64,000 nt of DNA, from NCBI GenBank assembly GCA_014905825.1, contig JACGCN010000001.1:2232001-2296000 (forward strand), given 5' to 3'. Source of the stretch: Lyophyllum atratum. Its lineage: Eukaryota > Basidiomycota > Agaricomycetes > Agaricales > Lyophyllaceae. The notes beneath the pieces are model-generated. The model worked only from the letters and a program-made list of their open reading frames with translations, searched no databases and was not told the DNA's origin. The position numbers and the translations under genes were made by a program. This document shows positions 49,351 to 61,484 of this stretch, one piece after another (the stretch's first letter is position 1; each line of letters opens with the position of its first letter).

Positions 49351-51286
49351 ATGTCGTCCGAGCTCTCTAAACTGAACGTTCTCATGTGTGAGTAGCTTTT
49401 TACACCCGGACACGAAACATTGGCTGAAGGCTTCCGGTACCAGGTGGTACCGTAAGTTCTATTTTAGATCTGCAATCCCTATAACCTGATCGCAACGAAA
49501 ACAGGGGGAATACACCACTGGGTGGGTCGGCACAGGAGCGTCGAAGTCGGATAAGAAGGTGAGTCGAACAAGCTGATTGTGATTTCTTGATATTCAACCG
49601 TTTTTAGATTGGAGTAAATTCGACTCTCCACCTCTCACCCTACGTTATCGCTGATCTGCATGATAGGTCGTTGGTCTTACCCTCTTCGATCTTCGCCGCC
49701 TAGGCAAGGTAGGCGGTGCCATTCATATTTTTGAATCCATTGACCAGAACTCAACGACGCAGGTCGACAAACTAGGAATGGTTGGCGTGAATGGCGGCAA
49801 ATTCCCCGCAATCCGTCAACATCTTGCTGATAACATTGGAGGCGCCTACAAGGACATGGATCTCTCGTCTGTCCAGTCAAAACACCTAGCTATCCATTCA
49901 CTGATTGCATTTTAGGTTCGAGGAATACCCTGAGCAAGGAAAGGTTGATCCTGAAGCCTGTGAGTGTGTTCTATCTCCTTGCACATGAAGTAATGCATAC
50001 CATGACATTTAATCTTTAGATAAGACTGCTATCGATAAGATGTCGGCCGGAGAGGCCGTGATCATCTTCACTCCCGACAGTGAGTGCAGCGCAGAACAAA
50101 CGTACGAACCCTCTTGATATAATCGCCACATAGGCACCCATTACCCCATCGCCCTCTATGCCATCGAACGCGGCATCCATGTTCTCGTCACCAAGCCAGC
50201 CACACAACTCCTCGCGCACCACAATGACTTGATCGCCGCTGCGAAGAAACACAACGTGGTTTGCTTCGTCGAGCACCACAAACGGTGACCTTCTCTGCGC
50301 CACGAGTACATTTTTTCGGACTCACGTTCTCCATGACTAGCTTCGACCCCGTCTACAGCGACGCCAAGGCCCGCGCAGCGACTCTCGGCGAGTTCAACTT
50401 CTTCAACGCTTGGATGAGCCAGCCGAAAAGCCAGCTTGAAACCTTCCGCGCATGGGCTGGCAAGGACTCAGACATCAGGTACAAAACGCGTCCTTTCATG
50501 CTTTCGCGGCGTATGCTAACCAGGCCATGTTAGCTACTATCTCTCCTCACACCACATCGATATCTGCTGCTGGATCCTCCAGGATATCGCTGTCCCCACC
50601 CGCGTTGTAGCCAGCGCCGCGACAGGGATCGCCACCAGCGAGCCATACAACTGCGTCCCCCAGACGGAGGACACCATCACTCTCCTGGTGGACTGGCAGT
50701 CCATCAAAAGCCCGAAGCACAAAGGCACAGCCGTGTACACCGCCAGCTGGACGGCCCCTTTGAAGGCCGGTGTGCACTCTGCCCAGCACTGGTATTACAT
50801 GGGAGAGAAGGTCCGTCCATCTCTCGCGTCCTGCAATTTGGTGGTCGTGTATCCTGACCTTCCCTTCGCTTCACAGGGTGACATCAGCGTTGATCAGGCG
50901 CATCGTGGGTACGACGTCACAGTCGATGATACCGGGAAGTCGTGGTATAACCCGTTCTAGTGCGTAACGTACTTTGATTGCCCGCGTGCAGATGGAGCCG
51001 GTGCCGAAGCTGATGGACGTCTTGCAGCATGAAATATTCTCCCTCCGAGAGCGGCCACTTCGATGGTCAACGAGGCTATGGCTATATCTCCATCGAAAAG
51101 TTCATCGACGCTGCGCGCAGCGTCAACGCAGGGCTCACAAAGCCTGCCGAATACGATACCCATGGCCTGCCCACCATCGCCAACACGGTCCTGACAACGG
51201 CCATCCTGAACGCCGGCAGAATTAGCTTGGATGAGAAGAGGGCTGTTGGGATCAAGAAGGACGGAGAGACCTGGGTTCTTGAGTAG
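49351..51286 (+). CDS. Gfo/Idh/MocA oxidoreductase, D-galacturonate reductase type
   Basis: Probably reduces D-galacturonate (from pectin) to L-galactonate with NAD(P)H in the cytosol. Starting at ATG 49351 ([12 protein letters not shown]), an 8-nt microexon (49444-49451) completes the nucleotide-binding stretch [15 protein letters not shown]. Later parts: [59 protein letters not shown] and VLVTKPATQ (the Lys-Pro of the family active site). Then come [73 protein letters not shown] and [20 protein letters not shown]. It ends GETWVLE at 51286. About eleven exons. Substrate is inferred from resemblance to fungal galacturonate reductases. Confidence 0.87.
49444..49451 (+). other. 8-nt microexon in the galacturonate-reductase-type gene
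   Basis: GTGGTACC is flanked by TACCAG on the left and GTAAGT on the right. With exon 1 ending in T (49387, before GTGAGT) and exon 3 starting GGG at 49505, it codes the last two bases of Cys, then Gly and Thr, restoring CGTGEYTTG. Confidence 0.75.
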
Positions 51287-51613
51287 ACGCATCATGCGGT
51301 GAGGAATTTTTAAAAGGTGTGGACAATCGTCTTGCTTTTGGCAGGAAGGAGCGAAGAAGGATGTATTTTTATCTTGTATGTAGAATTTTGAACAAAACAA
51401 GGACGTCCGTTCCGTGGCATGCAAAAAAAAGTGAGACCCCAGAGCCAGAGGGCTAAAAAAGATCCTCCGCGGACGTGACGGCAGCTTTCGCCTGGTGGGT
51501 ACGTACGAATGAAAGTCAAGGATGTCAAACGTGTACCTGATGCCGGGGCAGTAGACAGTCCAAGAATGCATGAAGACATACATAAGCAGATTGGCAGAAC
51601 ACATTAGAAGCCA
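51287..51613. other. Convergent intergenic region
   Basis: This is the 3' flank of the galacturonate-reductase-type gene. No exon is supported. Confidence 0.4.
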
Positions 51614-51930
51614 TTAGAGCGTGACCGTTAGATTAATGTCAAGCAACTCGGGTTCGCCATTAAATGCTTCTCGCGTACGCGTGGTGATGAAGGGCATAGG
51701 GAATAGTGGCTGCAACTCTCCCATGGTGTCTGTAAACACGTATGATGGTGGCGGTATGTAGACCAGAACCTTGTCGTGATCCTGGTTGGCATCTTCGGTG
51801 ATTGGGAGCTTTAGGGTCCCGGTGAATCTGGAAGATCGTAAGTACAGATTGACATATGGACGTTACATGCCGACAAGTTTTATTTCTCCTTGAGAGATGA
51901 AGGATCCGGAGACTTCCAAGTTGCGAGTGA
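51614..51930 (-). CDS. Terminal exons of an unidentified minus-strand gene
   Basis: Two exons join through a GTAACG...TTCCAG intron. The first reads FTRNLEVSGSFISQGEIKLV. The second reads FTGTLKLPITEDANQDHDKV, then VLVYIPPPSYVFTDTMGELQ and ends EPELLDINLTVTL, with the stop at 51614. The alternating hydrophobic pattern suggests beta strands. An in-frame stop lies before the first exon, so more exons must exist upstream (51.9-52.7 kb) or the gene is decayed. A possible first exon begins at ATG 52660 (MSQSYLIIRTTILSRQ), but I could not join it with confidence. No family is recognised. Confidence 0.4.
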
Positions 51931-52807
51931 ACGGCGTTCATGAGAAGATGCAATTTAGGAATTGATTGTAACGACAACGTGCGGGCTAGGCGAGTGAGGA
52001 AAGCCCTTCAGGCTTTGGAGGCGGTGTGAGACTGACAGCCGATTGTAGGTGAGGCTGATGAAGGCGATATGTGTAAAAGGAAGAAATAAAGGCAATAATG
52101 TGCAGGTGAAGTGGAATGCCCTTACGAGGTGGGAGGGTGTAGTTGATAGCGGCGAGGACCAAAAAAATATATGAAACTGACACGGGAAGTGACAGTATGG
52201 TCCGTAAGGGCGAGGGATGCGGGTAAAAATATATGATAAAATGAAGAATAAAATATATTGTAGAATGATGAATAACGGAAGTGCGGCTGTCGGTGGAGTG
52301 TATTGATACTTGCAGAATGAAAGAGGAGGGGGAATGATGGTGGATGATTGATTGCATAGAGAACAAAAAGACAGAATGAGCGGAAAGTCGCGGAAGGGTT
52401 ACTGTAGACGACCAGAGATGAGAAGAGGAGACACGAGGTATGGCTTCCTTCGATGAGGAAAGGAAGACAGCGATGGGTTGGCAGTCAGGCAGATGAAGGA
52501 AAACTGTCCATGAATTGACAAGTACCCCACTTGTATCGACGAACCACAAGTATGCGATAGTTGTCCCTCCTGCCCGCCATTGCTTATTTTGGCCCTCGAA
52601 TAGGTTGTACGCCTGCCTTGATAGGATAGTGGTGCGGATGATGAGGTAAGATTGAGACATTGCGAGGGAAATGCATGTTTGATTGAATTGCAGAAACAGA
52701 GATTGTGCGAGGATGTCGGTGCGACGTGTACTGATATTACATTTTGTGGATTGTTGGTGTTTTGGGACAAGTGGATGTGGCGAAACCGATTACAGATGAT
52801 TGAACTG
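51931..52807. other. Unresolved stretch, possible 5' exons of the preceding minus-strand gene
   Basis: A long minus frame starts at ATG 52660. Its first 45 codons look protein-like (AYNLFEGQNKQWRAGGTTIA, LWFVDTSG, before a GTACTT donor). The rest is His/Ser/Ile-rich and resembles non-coding DNA. Confidence 0.35.
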
Positions 52808-54273
52808 CTATGACACTAACGCAGCTCGCGGTGAGACATTGTTGATGTTGTGGAGAGCCGGACGACCGAACGCCACGAAATCGTGTGGAAGGAATTGGTC
52901 CGGGGGAGATTCAACACGGTGCTTATTTAGCACAGGCTCAAACGATGACGACATATTCTCCTTATCGTCAGACGAATACAAGCCCGAGAAGGGGTCACTG
53001 GAGAACGATGGCGTTGTCGGTGTAAGGGGCATGTCGTCGGACAAATCGGATACGGAGGTCGAGCAACTCATCGGTGTGCTCACTGTGGATGCCGAGGTGC
53101 GTTTGGGAGTTACGGGGAGAGACGGGAGAGTGTGGCGAATGAAACGGCCACCCTGCAGATAGTACTGTACGACGAACGTGGCAGCCTTGGAGTAGAAAGC
53201 GTATGAATACTTCTTGACGAGCGTCTCCGAGAGATCATTCACATGCTTCGCCAAACGAATATCAAGGAACTCAACGACCTCCAGACATTCCTCAGTTTCT
53301 TCCCAGACACGACGTGGTTTACCACACAAGAACCGCGCCAGGGTCAACGCGGCCAAAGCAATGGAAGACGGAGTGTACGTGACGAACTCGCGATAGAAGA
53401 GGGTGATTTCCATCAAGAACCGGGCCACGTGTTGAACTTTGGGATCCTCCATGATCGGTCCACAGCACATGAGCCTAAGCCAGGCCTCCGCGGTCGGGTG
53501 ACCAAGGGTCCACTGTATCGTTGATAGGACATGTCCTTCCATTTGGATGAACGCAGACTCTTCATATGTCTCGCGGCATATCTGAGCAAGGTCTTGGACG
53601 GTGGGAACGCGTTCTTTGGCATCCTCGAATTTGGCAGCAATCCAGAGAGCGGCACAGCCAACGAGTTGGTAGTGCTTGATGTAGACAATACGGCGGGAGA
53701 CGTAGCGGTCGACGATGTTGAGAGTGAGATACAGTGTTTCTGGACGCAGTCTAAATGTGAAGTGAATCTCAACGAGGAAATCCACGAGACATGGTCGCAT
53801 GTGCCATCGAATCTCCGGCTGCTGATCCATGGACTGGGCAGAGCACATTGTAAAGCGCTGTGGGGGCAATTTATTTTAGGGCGCGTTACATTAAATCAAA
53901 GGCGGTAGACACTGACCTCCATATCATGCATATAGTACTGGATCTCATCACGGTATTCTTCCTCGAGAAGAATGCCTTCTCTGCGAAGGGCCAAAATCTG
54001 GGCTTCACGTTGGCGCTGTTGGAGCATGGCGGATTTTGCAGAGCGAGGGGTTCTTCGAGGAGGACCATTTGCAGGGAGAAGGGGAGATTTGTGAGACTTG
54101 GAGACGCCATGGGGAGAAGGACGCTTCTTGGGGTAGGCGAGGGAGTTGCGGGAGTGTCTGATAGAGGCGGTGGAGACGTCTTTCATGTCGAAAGGAATCG
54201 ATGCGAGCGAGAGAACGATCGAATGTGGACTGGCGGGGGAACGAGAGTGAGCAAGGGGAGTGGTCGGGGACAT
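52808..54273 (-). CDS. CLN1: G1 cyclin, CLN type
   Basis: Binds and activates the main cell-cycle kinase at G1/S. Starting at ATG 54273 (MSPTTPLAHSRSPASPHSIV), the basic N-terminus leads to REGILLEEEYRDEIQYYMHD. The cyclin box follows: IRWHMRPCLVDFLVEIHFTF, LYLTLNIVDRYVSRRIVYIK, QLVGCAALWIAAKFEDAKER and VPTVQDLAQICRETYEESAF. The second fold is EGHVLSTIQWTLGHPTAEAW, FLMEITLFYREFVTYTPSSI and ALAALTLARFLCGK. The MRPCLVDFL motif (in place of MRAILVDWL) fits fungal CLN cyclins. The C-terminal tail is Ser/Thr-Pro rich with SPVTP-like and PEST-like stretches, consistent with rapid turnover. One main intron separates the two exons. Confidence 0.87.
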
Positions 54274-56041
54274 AATTAAAACGAAAGCCAACAACACAAT
54301 CGGTGGCAGGCGAGGGCCACACTCGGCCACAAAATAAGGTTTACGATTGACACAAGGTCAAACGCGGCCACAAAACAACACAACGACTCAAGAATATGTC
54401 ACAATTGCAAAATCAAGAGAAAAACTCACGGAGGGCAGAGGAAGTGCAATTCATGCGACGATGAGAGAAGTCGATGTCAAGTGGGTGTGCGATATAACAC
54501 ACAGCTGTGGTGATGCAAAGGAGGGGAAGTCGTCAGCGTTGGTGGTCGTGAGCTGCACAGGGCAGAGAAGTAAGGGAAGATATTCAAGAAGTCGAAGTAC
54601 AGGACGACGACGACATCGAGATAGAGAGGAGAGAGAGAGGACAAGGAGGAATATAAAAAGTTGTGTCCAAATGGGGACTGCCGGCTGAGGTTACCATCAC
54701 AAATCCCATGCTGCACGTCACGAAGTCACAATCAACTCCCACCCACTGTCGCATGTACCGAACAAGCACCCGTAAAAAGCGGTCCGGCTAACTCTTCCCA
54801 CGGCACACGTTTCCCGACGAGCAGACAATGACGTAGTCTTACCTGGCTTGAGCACTCTGCCGCCGCAAGTCAGCCCAATGCGCATACATCCAGCACCAAA
54901 GCACTCACCAGGAACACACGGCGCTGAACCTAAGGCTAGAGCACTGCAGAGTCCCACGTCAGCCACGCCCCGCCACACAAGAAAAATGCCTCTCACACAG
55001 ATGGAACGATTGTCGGTTACGGGGGCGAGAACAAGGAGAGAATTAAAGACGGATTACTTTCAAGAGCGACCAGGGAACAAAAGAGTGACTGTGGTGAGTT
55101 GACGAGGCTGGCAACCGACGAGTTTATCGCCACGAGAGCTGAGAGTCGGGACGTTCGAAGTGAACCGAGCGTATCCTGCTGTTGAGCTGTTGAGCTAGAG
55201 GGGATGAAGCCTCTGACTCGACGAGGGAGGGAAACTGGGAGGCCGAGGGAGGGGAGAACGAGAAAGTGGTGTCGATGGGACAACAGAGCACTTTTCAAAG
55301 CGGAGGGCGTGTTCAAGGCGTGGTTCGCTTATTACGCCGCTCTAATAGTAACATCCAGGTTCAGATTAATATTGAATCCCTGTTTTGATTGAGCCCACCA
55401 CGTTTCCAGCTGCCTGCAGGCAGAGAATATGTCAGGATCCCGTCATCCATGTACGCCTTACATAAGCGCGCATTCTCTTCGGCTGCAAAGTTCAAGATGT
55501 AGTATAAACTCCTTGCATTGAAGTTAGCTCTTGACCCACTCCATGCAAGCTCCCCTTTGTCTCTCAACTCCCCCAGTACTTGCGAGTCTCAGACACTCAG
55601 CGCCTTTCTCTGGATCGATGAGTTTCCACGCTCAGCACACCCTCCCATCAGTCACTTCTTATCGACCCATCAGTCGTGGACATCCCCATAATTATTACCC
55701 TTTTGATCTCACGTACACTCTTACTTCAGTACAGGACGAGCGTTAAATTTGCTGCCAATCCTCGCGAACCCTTGATGTTCCACGACACCCTCTTGCGTAC
55801 ATATGCCAGCCCTTCGCGAATCCCAAAAGGTTCTCTCGGAGATACTTACAAGTAATTCGGCGAAAGATGGACGATATATCCATAAACGTCACAATTCTTG
55901 TGTGAATCTACATGCGCGCATCAGTTAGCCGGTCTTGTTAATTCGCTTGCGGTACAGGCACAGGTACGGCGCCGGCGGCGCTGAGACAGCGATGCTGAGG
56001 GCATTCGTCGGTGTTGTTTCTGCTTTGGCGGGTGCTGTTAG

Positions 56042-56074
56042 GTGATACAAATGTGATACAAATGTGATACGAAT
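56042..56074 (+). repeat. Three tandem 11-bp units
   Basis: GTGATACAAAT occurs at 56042, 56053 and, with one change (GTGATACGAAT), 56064. It is followed by a partial GTGA. A small non-coding minisatellite. Confidence 0.85.
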
Positions 56075-56363
56075 GTGACGCCTCGCAGGCCGCATGAACG
56101 AAGCGTATATGCTTTGCCGCCCCTCGCTGCCCTCCGAGTCTGTCCTAGAAATTTGACTGCTCTAAAACGGAACAAGGCAGGAAAGGACTTAGAACCCTAC
56201 CTTTTGAGTCTTGACATGCGTATCTGATCAGGATTTGCTCAGTCCCATACTGTATACTTACGTGGCTATTGCTATCGATGGGAGTTTGGCGGAAGTTGCT
56301 GCTGATGAAAGAACTAGCTACTGATCACCCAGGGAAGCAGGACTTTTTTTCAGCCCATGGATC

Positions 56364-56413
56364 TTCACAGTGCGCCAGGGCCTGCCGCGGCAGGCCGAAA
56401 CCGGTACTGTGAA
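56364..56413. repeat. Nested inverted repeat around an 18-bp perfect palindrome
   Basis: GGCCTGCCGCGGCAGGCC (56379-56396) is its own reverse complement. Outer arms TTCACAGT (56364-56371) and ACTGTGAA (56406-56413) are also complementary, with 7 and 9 bp between arm and core. It could form a cruciform or be a dimeric factor site. No gene overlaps it. Confidence 0.8.
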
Positions 56414-57575
56414 AGCGCTCAGTTGTACAGGGCTAGCCAACAGCCCATGCGTCAGTGGTGCCGGGGCTGCCAGCTGGATTGAAGGCCAAGCTTCCATTCA
56501 TCAAATCGAGTGAAACGATGTCAAGGACTCGGCTTTCATCCCACACCAGCCGCTTCATACATTCCACGGCTGCAGAGGGCTGCAGCTGACCAGGTGATGA
56601 CCCTCGGCGACATTGAAGAACGTTCTATTTTCACTAAATCTGTGATGTTGGCCGATGCGTCGAAGAATCTGAGATAGAAGAGACAAAATGGAAACAACGG
56701 CCCGAAAGGTAGGCGACAATCTCGCCAAGATATGCTAGGATAGCGCTGCATAGCGAGTCTTCTCTTCTCTTCAGCTTAAGTCTTGAACGTTGAAAGCAAC
56801 CATGACTGAAATCACAACGAGCAACATTCACCGCCTTGAAGTAGGTTCCGAATTCCATTCCAGCATGCATATCGTATGTTCTTTAACTCCGCGCTATGCT
56901 GTAGGATCTCGTCGGCATTTCCGACCCTAGAAGTGCTGTGTTACAATAAGTGACCGACAAGGACGGTGGACTTAAGTGCGTCGGGGTCACAATAGCCTCC
57001 CCCATCCATCCGAGCACAATTGACATTTGTCGGGGCACTGAATAGTCTCTACATTTTTGCGCTGAAGCTTAAAGCTTTCTCCACATGATGATGATAGTCG
57101 TCAATTGACAATATATCAGTTGTGCGTACCACCGCACCAGACCCTACGGCAATCATGACAGACCATATGGGAGGGCCGCCCATGGCTGTTTAGATTTGAA
57201 TCATGATGGAGCGTCCAGCGGGATTTTCGGGGGAAAGATGCAGCACACTGCAGGAATATATTGAAATTATCGAAGGGGATATAGACCGCAAGTTGACGTT
57301 AGCCTAAGGCCCGACATCGAATGGAGGGTCCAAAGGACGCTAGCGACACCCGAGACATGCGAAAGGGTGAATGAGAGCACGCCATGATGGATTAGATATA
57401 GTTATAAGGCCCTGTACAAGAAAAATAGAAGTATGAATACGTGGAATGAATACGGGTACTGCGACGTCGACAGCCGGGACGTATGTGTCAGTTTGAATAT
57501 GCGTAAAACGAAATATCAAGAATGGAAGAAGGTCCAGACAGGTAGAGATGGAGTCAAAGAACTCGCCACCATAGT

Positions 57576-60500
57576 CTATTCTCGGTGAGTGCCACCCATA
57601 AGAAGTGCCATCAGGTCGTGCGCGGGCTGGGAGTTAGGCCCTTGTTGTTGCATATGAGGGGGGAGAAGGTGCGGCATCATGTGTGGAGGTAACTGTTGTT
57701 GTTGCTGCTGCTGATGCATGGCTAGGAGTGGAGGTATTTGGCCGCCGGGACCTTGTTGACCAGGAAAACCCCCGGCGCCTCGCGGGCCACCAACACCACC
57801 CATTCCTAAAAGTTGGTTTTGGCTAACGGAACGCAAGTCCGGATGCCCTAAACCACCCATAGAAAGATGGTTACCAGGACTCTGCAGTTGGTGGGGGCCC
57901 CGGATTGGTGGCCCTCCTCCATAGCCCAAATTGCCTCCAGGTGGGAAGTTGTTGAAGGGCTGCTGCTGGTTGGAGCCATTGAGATGTAAAGTACCGTGTA
58001 GTCCAGGGGATGGCATGCCGGGCATTCCTAGAAACTGTGAAGGTTCATGTGGCGGTCGTCCTCCAAGATTTGCTAGGCCTGGAGGCAGACGCTGTTGTTG
58101 GGAGTTTTGTAAGTGATTCTGTTGGTGCGATATGGGCGATGGACCACCACGGTAATGGTTTTGCTGTACCGTGATTCCTGGGTTGCGACCACCTTGTTGG
58201 CCGTACATGGATGGCGGACCACCGGCATACAATTGATCGAGGCCACGTTGCTGCTGGGGTGGAAGGCGCTGCTGAACATTGAAAGCCAAATCCTCGATGT
58301 TATCAGGATAGACTCCAGGAGTTTCACGGTTTCGGGGAGGGGGTGCAGATCGGAGGCCAGGAACCATACCATCGGGCACGAAGTTCCGGTCATCAAGACG
58401 GCTCTCGTACAGAGGCTCGAGACGACTGGTATGTAATTGTTGCTGCTGCTGTTGATGTTGGTGAAGTTGTTGTTGCTGGAGGAGATGCAGATTGTTTTGC
58501 GGTTGCAGTCCAAATCCTCCACTATTCGAGGAGGGTGCCTGGTTCGGGACGTGGACTGGTCCTCGTGGATCCTGAGGAGAACGGCATGAATAGGGAATGA
58601 AGAAGCGGGTAAAACCCAACAACGATTACTTACCTGTGATGAACTACTCAACATCGCGTATATCTCATCCATAGTACGAGGATCGGGGGCGTTTCCATGA
58701 TTGCCATTGAAGCCAATATAATCCTGCCGTTGCCCGCCAGGTCCGGGCGAAGAAGACATCAGTCCCACAGGGGTGTGAGTTTTTGAGATAGCAGGTGCTC
58801 CCTCCCTTCCCTTAGCGTCAAAGAATTTGGCAAACCTGCTGCCTCTGTTGGCAGAATACCCGCTGCCCGTGTCGGAAGAGGTATCATGGAATGGGGGATG
58901 TTCAGTTGGAGGAGTAAATGTATGTCGTTCTGCTATGGCTCGGCGATGTGCATCTGGCGAAATGGCAAGATTACCTGCGTCTCTGTGATCCTCTAAACCA
59001 TAAGATGAACGATTTGGATCCTCAAAGGGTGAGATTCCGCGTAGTAATCGAAGGGTGTCAGTTTTGGAGAGTTGTGCCGGCTCTGGCTGTGGCAATCCCA
59101 AGTTCGTAAAAGTGCCTGCAATGGCTGAATGAATAAAAGAAGAAATGAGATACTTGATATGAGATGCTCACCGTTGTGAGAAACATTTGGACTCTTGTTT
59201 ATGGTTGGTTGTCTCGGAGCGACGGTAGATGTGCGCGCGAAAGCCAACAGACGCGAACCAGGTGGAGGATTGAAGGGAGGAGAAGATTCGTGGGCAGTAC
59301 GTTCAGTACCTTGTAGAGAGGTACCTTGTAATGGCAGGTTGTTGGCTCTGCTGGACGTCGTAGACAAGACCTTGGGTGCGTCCAGCTGTATCTCAGAGGA
59401 AACCAACGAGCTTTGAGGTTCTTTCCCACCAAGGAGCGAGAGCAAGGAACTGGGGTTGGTCGTTGCTGAGGCCGAACGAGTGTCAGACTGAGAAGAGGTT
59501 GGAGGTTGAGATACTTCCGATGGGGCAGAAGTAGATCCAAGACTCAAGCCTTCTGGAGATATCCGTCAAATAATGATAATGGATAAAGTCATATAGAACA
59601 ACGCACCACTTAGGGGAGTCAGGGAGGTCATCACTGCAGTTTTGGCAACAGAGCCAGCAACGTCACTGCGCAAATTATCCTCTGGAGCATCAGTCTTCTT
59701 CTTTTCCTCCTCCTTTTTCATAAGTAACCGGAATAACTGTATCTCGTCCAGCGGGTTGCCGTTGGCCTCGGGTTTTGTACCGCTGATAGTTTCTGGAACG
59801 TCGGCTCCATTTCCCTGAGCTAAGGATGAAGCACCTTTGTCTTTCATCTCCTTCTCCTTTCTTTCTTTCTTCCACGCTTGAATGCCATCAAGCTCTCCAT
59901 CACCAGCCTTCCCACTAAGGATGCCTGCACTCGACGAGGGAGGAATGTAGGTATCCATCCAAGCCGGCTCCTTTTCCCTCTCTCGTTCCCGGTCTCTGCG
60001 GTCATCTCGATCCTTTCCCTCGTCCACGACAAGCCCGCCCTTCCTTTCACGTCCAGTTGGGCGTTTCCCCCGCGTTTCGCGGTCTTCCGCCACCCAACGG
60101 CGATCCCCGGGATCCAACATAGAGTCTTTCTCTCGCAAGCGTTCCGAATGCCTCTCAGCCCGCCTCGCAGCCAACCTTTCATCGCGATTTCCGTCGTCTC
60201 TCCATCGGCGAGAATTCTCGTCGCCGTCGCGGTCCAAGTCCCGTTCACGTTCGCGCTCTCGACGATATTCTTCCGGTTCACGATCTCGTCTGGACGCCGA
60301 GGTCTCCCTTCGAGTCTTCGAGGAGTCACGCACGTGAGACCTGGCCCTTTCACGGTCGTCCCGATCTTTACGCCCATTTTCGGTACCTAGAGTTTAAACG
60401 TTGAGAAAAAAGCCGGGGTTTGTGCAGGAAGCTACTCACGTTCTTCTCGAGTGGAGCGAGACTCGGGCCCTATAGATCTGATGAGCAAACATACATACGA

Positions 60501-61484
60501 GCAATCAAAACACCGTACCCTTCCTCCAGTCTTCGCTAGCCTCACCTGCCTTCTTCTTTACACCATCTCGTGCCTCAGCACGTCGAGAAGAGCCAGGGGG
60601 TGCTTGACCACCCACTCTGCTGGTAGAACCTGTACTGAGATGGGGAGCTGCATCCCTTTCTTTGTTTCTAGCACTAAGTGGGAGAGCAAGTCGGTCACGG
60701 TCATATTTGTCGGAGAGCTATGTGAAGACGGAGAGTGAAGATGGACATTGAGTACCACTTCGTGGTAATAACTATGTGCACTCACATGTCTAAGCCTCTC
60801 ATGCCCTTCCTTGTCTCTGATGTCTCTTTCCCGATCCTTATCTGCGTCCCTCTCTCGATCCCTCTCTCGGTCGCGATCACTTGCACGCAAGGATTGGTGC
60901 TTGAAATTTCCCATTTGGGACGGTTGAGAAAGGGCTGTCCGAAAAGTAGGTCGTGAGGGTGTTTCTGTCATGAGTATGAGTTAGGTGGCTATCGAACATA
61001 GGAGAATTCCTACCTCCATCGTCTACATCGCGCCTAAACCTAGAAGTCAATTTACGGGGTCAGCCATGCATGGAGGTCTGAGTAGTAAACTTACCGTCTT
61101 TCCCTCGCACTACCGGGTGTCGTAGGTTCAGCATCCTTCTTTGAAGTACTTTGTTCGTTTTCACTGCTGTCCCATTGGTGCGTGAGTTGGTCAGGTCAAA
61201 ACTAAAATCTGAGTAGGATCATACCCGAACCAGTCCTTCAACTCCGGCATACCTGGGGGGAGATGGACAAGAGGAGAATTCGACAGAAAAAGAATCTGAG
61301 GACGAGTATATATTCTCATAGTTTGGAATGAAGTGGTTCTTTTTTCGGCGTCGGCAGTTGGTTCAGTCTGGCTGGCTTCGTCGTGGACCGCACCGCTTGC
61401 GAGAGACGTAGCCAAGCCTTCGACTTCTGAGACATGCGTACCTGTCGCAGTGTCTGTGGTGCTGTCTGTTCCAGGTGATGCCAT
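57576..61484 (-). CDS. Large low-complexity protein with a 4E-T-like N-terminus; candidate eIF4E-binding protein
   Basis: From ATG 61484 (MASPGTDSTTDTATG) the N-terminus reads RTTSFQTMRIYTRPQILFLS, then NSPLVHLPPGMPELKDWFG. YTRPQIL fits the eIF4E-binding pattern Tyr-X4-Leu/Ile-hydrophobic. A charged Arg/Asp/Glu region follows (SLRASDRDRERDRERDADKD, REPEEYRRERERERDLDRDG), then DEIQLFRLLMKKEEEKKKTD. Next are Ser/Thr-rich segments (FAKFFDAKGREG, DEIYAMLSSSSQ). A poly-Gln/His and Gly/Pro-rich C-terminus (HQHQQQQQQLHTSRL, MHQQQQQQQLPPHMMPHLLP) ends AHDLMALLMGGTHRE at 57576. The layout (short motif, charged middle, Q-rich tail) resembles animal 4E-T, which represses translation in P-bodies. That role is inference. 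Eight or more introns. Confidence 0.72.

Larger units (their letters stand above)
54274..57575. other. Gene-poor 3.3-kb stretch
   Basis: No gene is supported on either strand. It probably includes the long promoter of the cyclin gene on the left and the 3' flank of the large low-complexity gene on the right. It carries an 11-bp triple repeat and a palindrome listed separately. A 27-codon spliced frame beginning at ATG 56802 was seen but not called. Confidence 0.5.

Noticed and set aside
52808..53160. 120-codon plus-strand frame
   Set aside because: It is antisense to the C-terminal tail of the cyclin gene.
56802..56970. 27-codon spliced frame (MTEITTSNIHRLE-DLVGISDPR)
   Set aside because: It splices in frame, but is too short and unmatched; likely chance.
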